In this document: piece after piece, positions 19,701 to 25,418 of the stretch | How positions within the stretch are numbered: the stretch's first letter is position 1 | How the letters are laid out: the number at the start of each line of letters is the position of its first letter | IMG/VR virus record: IMGVR_UViG_3300030012_004106 | Span: 1-33,814 of that record | Length of the DNA: 33,814 bases | Reading direction: 5' to 3' (one strand) | Source of the DNA: a virus | Notes under the pieces: generated by a model | Database searches by the model: none | The model's input: the letters and a program-made list of their open reading frames with translations, nothing else | Told to the model about the DNA's origin: nothing | Made by a program: the position numbers and the translations under genes

Positions 19701-20745
19701 TAATTTAAAAGGTTTTTATTTAGCATTTGGAGCTGGTGATAATGGTAATATTTTACATCCAAACGCTTCTGAATTAACAACATATCAAGAAGTACACGCG
19801 GACGGATCTTCTGGTACTTTTGAAGCTGAAGTAGAGGTTGGTGATTTATCTAATATAGAAGCTTTTGGTAATTTAACACCAGGAAGCATTGAGCTTCCTT
19901 ATATAAATAGACTTGTTATAAGAGCGGCTGGAACTTATGGTGGTTCAACTTACGAAAGTATAACAGCAAATTATTCTTTAGATAATTTTTCTATGGTTCC
20001 ATTTACACCTATAAATATAAGTCAAAACAAAACAATTAGTTTTAGTGAAGATGTTAATGGTTGGACTAGTTTTAAATCTTTTGCTCCAGAATCAGCATTA
20101 AGCTTATCAAAAAAATATTATACTTTTCATAATGGTGGTTTATATAAACACGACGTAGAAACAAATGGTTATAATAATTTTTACGGCACACAGTTTGATT
20201 CTAGCGTTACAGCTATTTTTAATGCAGAGCCATCAATGATAAAGTCTTTTAAAACTTTAAGTTACGAAGGCTCTAAATCACGTGTTTCTAAATTTGTTAC
20301 AACAAACATAGTTGATTCTAACAATACTATACTTGAAAATTTAGATACTCTTAATTATAGCCATGTAAATAATTTAGAAGATGTTGATGGTTGGTATGTA
20401 GAAAATATATCAACAAACAAGCAAGATGGTTTTGTAGATGAATTTATAGAAAAAGAAGGTAAGTGGTTTAATTATATAAAAGGTGGGTTGGTAACTATTG
20501 ATCAGGATTATATATCAAAACATACTGGAGATTTAAGTTTTCAAGGTATTGGAGAAATAGGCACTATACAAGATGTAACATTAACCGATACTGAACTTAA
20601 CGATATAGATCCATTAGAACCTGGAACTTCTGCAGCAAATGCTCCACTACCTAACATGGTTCAGCCAGTGCTTCAACCACCAGGCTCAGCTCCTTATACA
20701 CCACCTTCTGATCCAGCTGGAAGCGGAAATACTTCAATATATTAA
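10795..20745 (+). CDS. Giant muzzle / tail-stabilization-type protein with adhesin-like insertion
   Basis: At 3316 residues this is the largest protein in the window. The N-terminus (NTFLKGKMNKDLDERLIPNG, EYRDALNVKVST, VGTIQTILGN) matches the start of P22 gp10-like and crAss-like muzzle proteins, beta-propeller proteins that close the tail end. A second conserved block spans about residues 1448-1790, with ESNRIRDDFNQMQITNG, LIYSGIYNSTSNINNLNQF, SNKDALFNADGNSQ and GDYGISKNPESFA. A third spans about 3081 to the end (EDVNGWTSFKSF, GKWFNYIKGG). Between blocks two and three lie about 1290 residues of Asn/Ser/Thr/Gly-rich beta sequence. This stretch includes two Thr-runs (1878-1882 and 2328-2332) and two tandem jelly-roll-like modules (about 2755-2900 and 2900-3073). 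Other marine muzzle proteins are, as I recall, clearly shorter. The insertion is probably exposed and host-contacting. The final 50 residues are Pro/Gly-rich. The neighbours on both sides are tail genes. Confidence 0.8.
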   Translation: MPEIKNTFLKGKMNKDLDERLIPNGEYRDALNVKVSTSEDSEVGTIQTILGNERADALVPNDHVCVGSVSDEKTNKLYWFTKTSSVDLILEYDQNTQSSQYVFVDTKTNTDDAVLKFPDRLITGINVIDNLLFWTDGITEPKKINITNCIIGTIQDPLVALTSHTQLVVNGVNTLTDIKEENITVIKKKPNRAPVANIVYAQNTGNSNDKNSLFERTFSRFSLRYKYDDGEVSAFGPFSDVVFNPQYISNTNYDELATVDGAKENNFTRKEPFNRAMVNKIDKIEIFDFVSPEMPGNVVEVEILYKQEDSPIIYSIAKLDINDNSWQQPGFNEGHSVIDSEYKGKYTIETENIYAALPENQFIRVFDNVPRYALAQEVTGSRIVYGNYTQNYDILRDEYNHEVRLEDRINTQYLSNDGNFDLSPQKSLKSLRNYQLGVVYGDKYGRETPVFTTERAAVSIPWQEGSDFNASKRLSLVVDNSTNYPTWADYFKYYVKETSTEYYNLIMDKAFVPTSQDDVDRNLPSDHIWLSFFSSDRNKITEEDHIILKKIFGTLPGQITQNNKFKVIDVKNEAPESIQFDTKRVYVEVNQQTLNDIFDISSSRITDTVSQIKLDFDEYISAGGYDFLSTDRTGDSPTEPQFKVTDHYIIWQDNATTGPTAGQVSRRYRIDNAIIDNTEIILKLDRAITTEDANIADVNSSTNGTIKSTLQFEVERKQRRELDQFSGRFFVKIAFNNLASQIQDVIPDLINAFTPVSTLGLRHFIDEVDSNSLDPSSVAVNNDNTGATAYTSAGGNNENVVNGITLASGVTNTKSDWNALTEEISSESASTDADIEFFIDGLYYCAGNWGAEIGQPFASRAVNIQRGNGTGSGGDQYVYVEWKDTSYYDDLPWRANNGIIDVNGAAGANSKNYYPYVKYTNTKEGPHSTSGGGTNLNAGNNDFIDYNGPDGVYGSGDRYDSSPNGLREIPGIDLTGTTLQTSFDPPVGGAGQISTNYAAQVPMFRWFPFDKDNHNMGGLDGIDAYYNNTNTPWRGAVVNVHPNSSNITGDNVTFPIRFFHKSIYKDTFNPGNPITENLPPSHYGLNGYQNSGHNATEVVNALEGFIVSTNEHTTGSRTWRKENIGSVFSNFSSDDTYGSAGDEGKFYIHLTFLAPGQDLTDSTFSLPSNLDIQGNNSLGKHLQGIHGGGVFTKSYKQATDDGFDAFDNTDNWDSPRTIHCEGSTNNTLTLDLGHDPNFQNLHDEQWDPTKTPYGDPNGTIAGYINLITTTGAKFIFAGDTNNTVYTILSTSRKYLYNHTPWRRRYIRDTAGSAPINSSYQDDWALNGKNIAANDSVEEAAVTWAKSKALNEAQATQTANRDALSQKIQDFGKRNNRRVVYIIEIDKNPTDATVNGGYNPFDADNDGGSGITAASSANLQFISNVANFSQGSSSIFPAIWETEPKKNTDLEVYYEVSKAVPLNINSFNRETLATVGCEIKHESIQEAITAGTPVFLEGWREEQGEQIAILNPGLNSQYPSTIPIDYDNTYITFISKDGSFVNAQIEPSSLTAGASNGYFTEFSIRLNQPSTITGLSYYNSFSFGNGIESNRIRDDFNQMQITNGARASAVLEEPYSVENKKSSLIYSGIYNSTSNINNLNQFIAGEKITKDLNPTYGSIQKLFQRRISLVAFCEDRVVSIVSNKDALFNADGNSQLISTNRVLGDATPFVGDYGISKNPESFAKESYRAYFTDKNRGAVLRLSKDGITPISQAGMHDWFRDNLPLANKILGSYDEYNQDYNISLIVDLPNYNLIQNSFVERGSEFVSLGSGTEKVIDGSLNSSTNYDFPKALPWQNDNSFSNADSSGMGLKNQDLISEVKIIKHELIPAGSFQTYQPATTTTTITVPAESYIAATYSNNNPDNYGSSSQSQLIYGYATGHTLSGSINIFNPDNGAGASDSHLTLGTNGEREAYILRFIDESFVNPLQAADYFDSSDYSFYNNGYQFDNIYIAEGMSGDPIVISDPHDASSPLSSSNQFDLSWFNDAGIMYASKGTSSASLNSGPTPPGPGRVSDATESSLNYGDAIQSSYNSFAHSIRTNDTDLCVYKGEVIIVEYHLRFQNFIVNSSYTYSGVPSNHAGNSRLFHFSGGEVLNSSMTQGNATYDNPATSYAGSTYPLPNGGEFGTDGGSITVQCFLIDGNNFTGFASLSSLTNGTVSPLTGNELYYESYKDMNNNDGNYWITDKDVCNPQWYSYGNGGNARVRQVFKFPEHVNAPDTSGPTLDDLLVTDDLRVVLKFKPSGNMVPNNNYTGPAGSTIYPGPIIIKDFNVYKADTIASLPDNSVTQQSTTTTTNMVPGIPTADVPEWHEIIANQPYWTTDRPDLVNLHAVATNNHGVNTGSVSTNSATDTQGNVWVWQVDPLTNSFGTANTDALNNPYVAGDIYQTIGVPTTAGDAMSNASIVEPSHIKTYNDQIEITPTTSNPSNVNIYQTLTNAYQASHFYLLDAVTSKSSSAVRSVYSRNYDNTNKNLFGIRGIFDPSSTVVTDTDVSFEQSGYPGYPYHHFGRIRGSVNSASGRRIQALFVDPTKDATNDYLSDYNNIYHETNVNGFINVNQPFLHSLFNYASYAADTNVLRSIYKMDSNSNHLANDPGLLNINIFQPTEFTSSGNIGAITSLRLIDLGLDTTGGTHYSTGSLTDWNTGNSAYQQHLMVTPRNYVNNNVSYHNGLMPNVLSKEGNPAFTNPSTGAHFSQRYSNPGGQGPNEIAELAPPATDSGYEFRFDFLPEHLLATNYGGCFCNVNGVDGKGFRINDITQTGRYKIIANVDSTDDPIVDGTVWSIEYDPAYGTNWQSTTATLVPRDVSAQAPGSFGRFYGNVFFGADPNNEGMFAFGVSNISLVDRTAYYIAPFSPSWIFVNNTELGFNWSNGQLVINSAYRKNAIVGDPLLNYPNAFQDVGFIPQGQKIRFSVDYADLGGDPNANIEIFYVNSNLKGFYLAFGAGDNGNILHPNASELTTYQEVHADGSSGTFEAEVEVGDLSNIEAFGNLTPGSIELPYINRLVIRAAGTYGGSTYESITANYSLDNFSMVPFTPINISQNKTISFSEDVNGWTSFKSFAPESALSLSKKYYTFHNGGLYKHDVETNGYNNFYGTQFDSSVTAIFNAEPSMIKSFKTLSYEGSKSRVSKFVTTNIVDSNNTILENLDTLNYSHVNNLEDVDGWYVENISTNKQDGFVDEFIEKEGKWFNYIKGGLVTIDQDYISKHTGDLSFQGIGEIGTIQDVTLTDTELNDIDPLEPGTSAANAPLPNMVQPVLQPPGSAPYTPPSDPAGSGNTSIY

Positions 20746-20754
20746 AAACAAAAT

Positions 20755-22296
20755 ATGAGTTATCACAATACAAACACATCTAATTTAAGACAACAGTCTC
20801 AACAAAATATACTAACATATATTAATGGTGCGCCTTTATTTAGAACTATACAACAAGCTTTAAACTATGGTCAAAGTATTGGTTTAACAGGTTATCATAC
20901 TCATACTTTTGAAAATATTATTGGCTATATGGCTGGATTTGATCATTCAGAAGCTACTTTAAACGCGCAACGTCAAGCAATACAAGATGAGCAATTAATT
21001 TTACAAAAACAAATTAATTCTTTTGAAATTAACACTAATGATTTATCTCCTGTTGCTACTAATAGATCTTTACAGATTAATGGTGATATTGGTAGTGAGT
21101 TTTCTTTACAAGTTATACAAAACTCTGCTTCTAGTAGTGTTTTAGATAAGTTTTATAATTTTAAAACAAAAACTTTTGATTCTATTTTTAATAATAGTCA
21201 TGTTTTAAACGTAAAATTACAAAGTAATTTTTTTGCTAAAAATATATTTTTTCCTGCTACAGTTGTTACAGATTACAGAATAGTTTTAACAGCTAAAAAT
21301 AACACTATAATAAATAGTGCTATAGGTACAAGTGACAAAGTTGTTTCTAAAACAATAACACAAACAGGTGATGTAACTATTGATTTTGTTTTTAAAACTA
21401 GTAACACTAGCAGTTATAATGCTAACCCTCCATCAACAACTTTACAAATAAACGGTAAACCAGGTTTGGTTACTGTAGATACTTTAGATATTAGTAAAAC
21501 AATAACTAATACAACTGGAGCTACTAATAGTTTTGGATTAATAGTTTCTAGTGTTTTTAAAGATGAAACAGGTTTTTTTATAGAAAAAAATCATACTGTT
21601 AACGGTGGTATAACAAACTCAAACGTATTAGCTTTAGACGATGTTAGTAATATTGCAGAGGGTAGTGTTATTACAGCTAGTACTGGTAGTTTAAGTGGAA
21701 CTCCAACTGTTAACGCTATAAATGGTAATAAAATTACATTAAGTAGTGCGCAAAGCTTTGCAGATGGTATTACTTTAACTTTTAAAACTACAGGCTCTTC
21801 TAAAATTGAAAAAGCTACAGGTTTATTGTTTACAACTGCAAGAAGTATAGAAAATCTTACACAATCTACTATTGACGCTAATACTGAATCTATAGAAAAT
21901 CCTGAAGTTGTAACAGTATTAGATAATAGTCAATTTGTACAGACTACAGTTAGAGCAGATGGTTCGTTGTCAGAAGCTACAGATGGTAGTAGTGCTGTTG
22001 TTGCTGTAAATGGAACTAATGGCATTAGCAAAGACTCTGTTATTGCAGGTTTTTCAATACCAAATAATGGTACTAAAGTAACTGCTATAAATACAGCTAG
22101 TGCTAGTGCTGGTCATTTAACATTAAATCAAGCTTTACCAGAAACTTTAGATGCTGGTCAAACAGTTACTTTTATAGGATCTTCAAAAACTTTTGAATTT
22201 GTTAACTGTCAAGTTCAAATAAGTAAATATCCTACATCTAATCTAACAGTTAATATTGATTTAGATTCTTTTATAACCCCTGGAACAGCATCATAA
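20755..22296 (+). CDS. Virion structural / fibre-like protein with beta repeats
   Basis: This 513-residue protein follows the muzzle gene. The N-terminus contains ALNYGQSIGLTGYHTHTFEN and GYMAGFDHSEATLNAQRQAI, a His-rich motif I remember from structural proteins of marine phages, followed by a helix (QAIQDEQLILQKQINSFEIN) that could trimerise or anchor the protein. The rest is Thr/Ser/Asn-rich beta sequence. Two related modules stand out: residues 303-350 (GSVITASTGSLSGTPTV ... ITLSSAQSF) and 427-478 (DSVIAGFSIPNNGTKVT ... LTLNQALPET), each ending with a GSSK motif. Such modules are common in phage fibres and decorations. The protein could be a tail fibre or an outer decoration of the tail. 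It has no lytic or depolymerase motif. Confidence 0.7.
   Translation: MSYHNTNTSNLRQQSQQNILTYINGAPLFRTIQQALNYGQSIGLTGYHTHTFENIIGYMAGFDHSEATLNAQRQAIQDEQLILQKQINSFEINTNDLSPVATNRSLQINGDIGSEFSLQVIQNSASSSVLDKFYNFKTKTFDSIFNNSHVLNVKLQSNFFAKNIFFPATVVTDYRIVLTAKNNTIINSAIGTSDKVVSKTITQTGDVTIDFVFKTSNTSSYNANPPSTTLQINGKPGLVTVDTLDISKTITNTTGATNSFGLIVSSVFKDETGFFIEKNHTVNGGITNSNVLALDDVSNIAEGSVITASTGSLSGTPTVNAINGNKITLSSAQSFADGITLTFKTTGSSKIEKATGLLFTTARSIENLTQSTIDANTESIENPEVVTVLDNSQFVQTTVRADGSLSEATDGSSAVVAVNGTNGISKDSVIAGFSIPNNGTKVTAINTASASAGHLTLNQALPETLDAGQTVTFIGSSKTFEFVNCQVQISKYPTSNLTVNIDLDSFITPGTAS
21661..22188 (+). repeat. Two diverged beta-module repeats within the fibre-like gene
   Basis: The encoded modules at residues 303-350 and 427-478 share the order [GD]SVI, a GT[PK]xV[NT]AIN motif, [IL]TL, a DG/AGxTLTF-type strand, and GSSK. 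The similarity is at protein level; the DNA is diverged, so this is an old duplication rather than recent slippage. The segment between the two modules (351-426) carries a Thr-rich linker. Confidence 0.6.
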
Positions 22297-22298
22297 TT

Positions 22299-22667
22299 AT
22301 GGCAATATATAAAATAACTTTAAATAATAGTGGTATAAACAACCCTTCACTTCAAGTAGGTGATTATGCTTTTTATCAATCTACTACTACTTTTTCAAAC
22401 TCTTCTGGTACTAACAACGTTGCAATAAGCGCAGATAATCCTATTTATATTGGACCTGTAGTTGATATAGGTCCAAACTTTATACTTGTTGAAAGTACAA
22501 TAGATACAACTTTAATATATGGTTTTTTAATGTTTTCAAAAGATAAAAGAGTAAACAACGATAGTTTAAATGGTTATTATGCTGAAGTTACTATAAGAAA
22601 TAACGATCCTGAAAACGCTTCAGAAATGTTTGCTATAAATACTGAAGTTGTTAAAAGTAGTAAATAA
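22299..22667 (+). CDS. Small structural protein
   Basis: This 122-residue protein starts two bases after the fibre-like gene (TAATTATGGC). It is beta-rich, with IYKITLNNSGINNPSLQVGD, PIYIGPVVDIGPNFILVEST, FLMFSKDKRVNNDSLNGYYA and EVTIRNNDPENASEMFAINT. It has no signal peptide or membrane segment. The segment FSKDKR.N..SL.GYYAEVT recurs, in my memory, in small proteins of marine phage tail modules annotated as hypothetical. Tight coupling to the fibre-like gene suggests it binds that protein as an adaptor or decoration. This is inference from position only. Confidence 0.75.
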   Translation: MAIYKITLNNSGINNPSLQVGDYAFYQSTTTFSNSSGTNNVAISADNPIYIGPVVDIGPNFILVESTIDTTLIYGFLMFSKDKRVNNDSLNGYYAEVTIRNNDPENASEMFAINTEVVKSSK

Positions 22668-22711
22668 AATGCAAAAAGTGTAACTATATAATTAATAAAT
22701 AGATAAATGTA

Positions 22712-23605
22712 ATGGAAGAAAATAATTTGCAAAAAAAATCACCAGCTAAACTTTTTTCTCTTTTTGGTCTATCAGCAGCTGCTTCGATAGGTCTTATTGG
22801 AGCTGGTGTTAGTGCTTATCAAGGTTATAAGAGTAGAAAACAACAAAAAAGACAGTTTAAAGAGCAACAAAAAAACTTAAAAGAAATAGAAGCTCAAAAA
22901 CTAGCTTTTCAAAAAGAACAGCAAGCAAAACTTGATGCACAAAGAGCAGAGTATAGAGCTATGGAATTTATAAATCCTTATGCTGATTTTGGTGATAGAT
23001 ATAGTGAAGTTAGTGGTATGTATTCTAATTTAGCGAGTACAATGGAAAATACTTTTGAAGATATTACTGTTGATCAAAGAGCTGCTGATTTTCAAAAAGG
23101 AACTTTAGCTCAACAATCAGCAAATATATTACAAAATTTACAACAAGCTGCTGGTGGTAGCGGTATAGCTTCTTTAGCTCAACAGCTTGCAAATCAACAA
23201 CAATTAACAGCAGGTAGAATATCAGCTGATTTAGCTAAACAAGAAAGACAAAATCAATTGTTATCTGCTCAACAAGAAGCTAGACTACAACAACAAAGAG
23301 CCAACATGGAATTACAAGGCGCTCAATTAGGTTTAAAAGGAGAGCTAATAGAAGCTGGTGGTGAAGCTATGCTTCAAGAAGCTGAAATGTCAAGACAATC
23401 TACATTACTTGGTATGCAATATGGTTCTTCTATAGGTGCTAATCAAGCTTTAAATCAAGCACAGCAAAATACTTTAATGGCTCAGAATCAAGCTAATCAA
23501 ATGCAATTATCTAACATGCAAGCTACCGCTGGTATTTTTAATAACTTAAGCAAAATAGATTTTACTGGTCTTGATTTTAGTCAAGGTATAAGTTTCGGTG
23601 GTTAA
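22712..23605 (+). CDS. Internal virion protein, membrane segment plus Gln-rich coiled coil
   Basis: Residues about 13-37 (KLFSLFGLSAAASIGLIGAG) form a hydrophobic Ala/Gly helix. A highly charged Gln/Lys/Glu coiled coil follows (about 40-90), then NPYADFGDRYSEVSG and ENTFEDITVDQRAADFQKGT. The rest is a Gln/Ala-rich helical region, including QQAAGGSGIASLAQQLANQQ. The lay-out and the NPYAD/ENTFEDLTV-type motif are those of internal or ejection proteins of podoviruses (the role of T7 gp14) and of crAss-like cargo proteins. Such proteins are carried in the capsid or tail and released to form a channel through the cell envelope. The next two genes encode further internal-protein candidates. A 44-base A/T-rich gap precedes it, a possible promoter position, but no convincing promoter can be read. 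Confidence 0.72.
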   Translation: MEENNLQKKSPAKLFSLFGLSAAASIGLIGAGVSAYQGYKSRKQQKRQFKEQQKNLKEIEAQKLAFQKEQQAKLDAQRAEYRAMEFINPYADFGDRYSEVSGMYSNLASTMENTFEDITVDQRAADFQKGTLAQQSANILQNLQQAAGGSGIASLAQQLANQQQLTAGRISADLAKQERQNQLLSAQQEARLQQQRANMELQGAQLGLKGELIEAGGEAMLQEAEMSRQSTLLGMQYGSSIGANQALNQAQQNTLMAQNQANQMQLSNMQATAGIFNNLSKIDFTGLDFSQGISFGG

Positions 23606-23621
23606 TATAAACAAATAAATT

Positions 23622-25406
23622 ATGGCAAAAAAAATAGTTGGAAGAGCAGATAGTGTATTAGTTGGAATGGCGCTAAAAGAAGGTATGTCACAAATACCTG
23701 CTGACATGAGTGGTGTTTTAAAAGAAATGGGTACTACATATGGATTAACTAATGCTTTTATACAAAAACAATTTGAAAGTCTTGTTTCACAAACTAACGA
23801 AGCTAACGAAGAGCTACTAAGTGTAGTAAATCCTTTGTATGATATGTTGCAAGATGGTTCTTTTACAGATGAAGACATGATGAGTTTTACAAAAGATATT
23901 GATGCTTTGAAAGAAGAGTGGAAAACTTTAAAAACCGACGAAGAAAGGATGAGGTGGACAGCAAAGTCAAATAGAATTAGAAATAGTTTAAATTCTTTTA
24001 ACAACGATTTAAATAGTATAACAACCATGATAGCTAATGATCAATATGTAGCTGCTGGTTCTGATGGTTTTGAGGGTAATACTTCTGCTGAAAATTTACA
24101 ATTCTTAACTGCTATATATAATAAGAGAACTGGTAAAGGTGATAATAAAGCTGAAAGAATTATAGATTCAGAAGGTAATGTTAGTTATACAGCTACTGTA
24201 AAGGATGCTGATGGAAATGACAAATCTATAGAAATGTCACTTCCAGATATAAAAAAGATAATACCTACAACTGATAATGGTGCGTTAAGTGCTAGAGAAA
24301 CTTTAATGTATAATATTAAAAATTATGGTAATAAAGCTGGAACATCATATAACTCTAACTATCAAAAAGATATTGCTGACGGTATGTTTAGAATTGTAAA
24401 TAGTTCAAAATCACCAAGAGATGCTTTTTTAACATTAGCGCATCAGTCTTATAGTGGAGCTACTGGTGAGTCTTTTTACGAAGCTTTAAATAGTCCTTAT
24501 AGCTCTTTATCTCAAGTATTAAAAAATAGTTTAAAAAACGCAAAACTACCAGCAAGTAAGTTTGATAAAAACAATGATGACAAAGTTAATGAATTAGACT
24601 TTCAAAATTTTGAAAATTTTCAAAAAATAAAACAATATATAATGAATAATCCAAAAGTTGGGGCTAGATTGCTTGGTGATTGGACAGCTGCAACAGATGG
24701 TTTAAAATCTTTTAGTGTTGGAGAAGGAATGAGAACTAAAAATGGCGGTAGTAGTGGTTCAGGTACTTTTAAAGATTATCTTTATTATCAAATACCTGGG
24801 AGTGATGAAAAAAGAAGTGGTTCTGCTGTTATAAACTTAAGAAATCAAATTAAAAATATTGTACTAGGCAAAACAAAAAACAATTCATTTACAGGTTATT
24901 TTACTGATTATATATACCAAACAGAAGGAAAAAATGCAGGTGAATTTTTACATAAAGAAGATAATAAATATCTTTCTGTTTACGATGTTTTAATTAAAGA
25001 AGGTTTATATGATTCAAAAGATAAATTTGATATAGGCTTAGGCACAGCAAGTTCAGAAAATGAAACAAAACAGCTAAGTGCTATAGATTTACAAAGCGCA
25101 CAAAGTGCTAATGAAATATTTAAGATTATTGACAACACTTTTACTGATAAAAACGAAAAAATTAGAAAACAAACAGGTAGCGCTGGAGGATTAAGAGTTG
25201 AAAAATCTGGTCAAGAAATAACACTTTTTGAAGCTAATAAAAAAATAGGAACATTTAGTTTAGGTGGTAATTATGGTTTTGGACTTACTTCTCGATCTGC
25301 TGATAACAAAGGTCGTGCTTTAGATCAGTTAGAAAAGTTGATAAACGCTGTTAACTCTTCCTTAGGTTTTATTAGTGATGAATATAATTCAACTCAAAAA
25401 CAATAA
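23622..25406 (+). CDS. Internal virion protein candidate with a single calcium-loop motif
   Basis: This 594-residue protein is soluble and largely helical in its first 160 residues (for example SLVSQTNEANEELLSVVNPL and FTKDIDALKEEWKTLKTDEE). A mixed region follows with ERIIDSEGNVSYTATVKDAD. Residues 315-327 (DKNNDDKVNELDF) fit a 12-residue calcium-binding loop of EF-hand/dockerin type: acidic or amide side chains at positions 1, 3, 5 and 9, Val at 8 and Asp at 12. Only one copy is present, while dockerins have two. Helices flank it (KNSLKNAKLPASKF and FENFQKIKQYIMN). No enzyme motif was recognised. The gene lies between two internal-protein genes with 12-16 base gaps, so it is probably co-packaged. 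The function remains unassigned; the class call rests on position. Confidence 0.65.
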   Translation: MAKKIVGRADSVLVGMALKEGMSQIPADMSGVLKEMGTTYGLTNAFIQKQFESLVSQTNEANEELLSVVNPLYDMLQDGSFTDEDMMSFTKDIDALKEEWKTLKTDEERMRWTAKSNRIRNSLNSFNNDLNSITTMIANDQYVAAGSDGFEGNTSAENLQFLTAIYNKRTGKGDNKAERIIDSEGNVSYTATVKDADGNDKSIEMSLPDIKKIIPTTDNGALSARETLMYNIKNYGNKAGTSYNSNYQKDIADGMFRIVNSSKSPRDAFLTLAHQSYSGATGESFYEALNSPYSSLSQVLKNSLKNAKLPASKFDKNNDDKVNELDFQNFENFQKIKQYIMNNPKVGARLLGDWTAATDGLKSFSVGEGMRTKNGGSSGSGTFKDYLYYQIPGSDEKRSGSAVINLRNQIKNIVLGKTKNNSFTGYFTDYIYQTEGKNAGEFLHKEDNKYLSVYDVLIKEGLYDSKDKFDIGLGTASSENETKQLSAIDLQSAQSANEIFKIIDNTFTDKNEKIRKQTGSAGGLRVEKSGQEITLFEANKKIGTFSLGGNYGFGLTSRSADNKGRALDQLEKLINAVNSSLGFISDEYNSTQKQ

Positions 25407-25418
25407 ACACATATAAAT

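Noticed and set aside
9199-20745. TAG reassignment (alternative genetic code) as the main reading
   Set aside because: All large frames are open in the standard code and the downstream gene has its own well-formed start. One TAG is not evidence for recoding, so it is kept only as a point to check.
22668-22711. TATAAT at 22687-22692 in the 44-base gap as a promoter
   Set aside because: The gap is A/T-only almost throughout, so TATAAT is expected by chance. There is no -35 element at the right distance and no Bacteroidota TTTG / TAnnTTTG pair.
23546-24028. 160-codon open frame on the minus strand over the 297/594-residue gene junction
   Set aside because: It overlaps two well-supported plus-strand genes, and the Ser/Phe/Leu-rich translation is what reversed AT-rich helical coding sequence yields.
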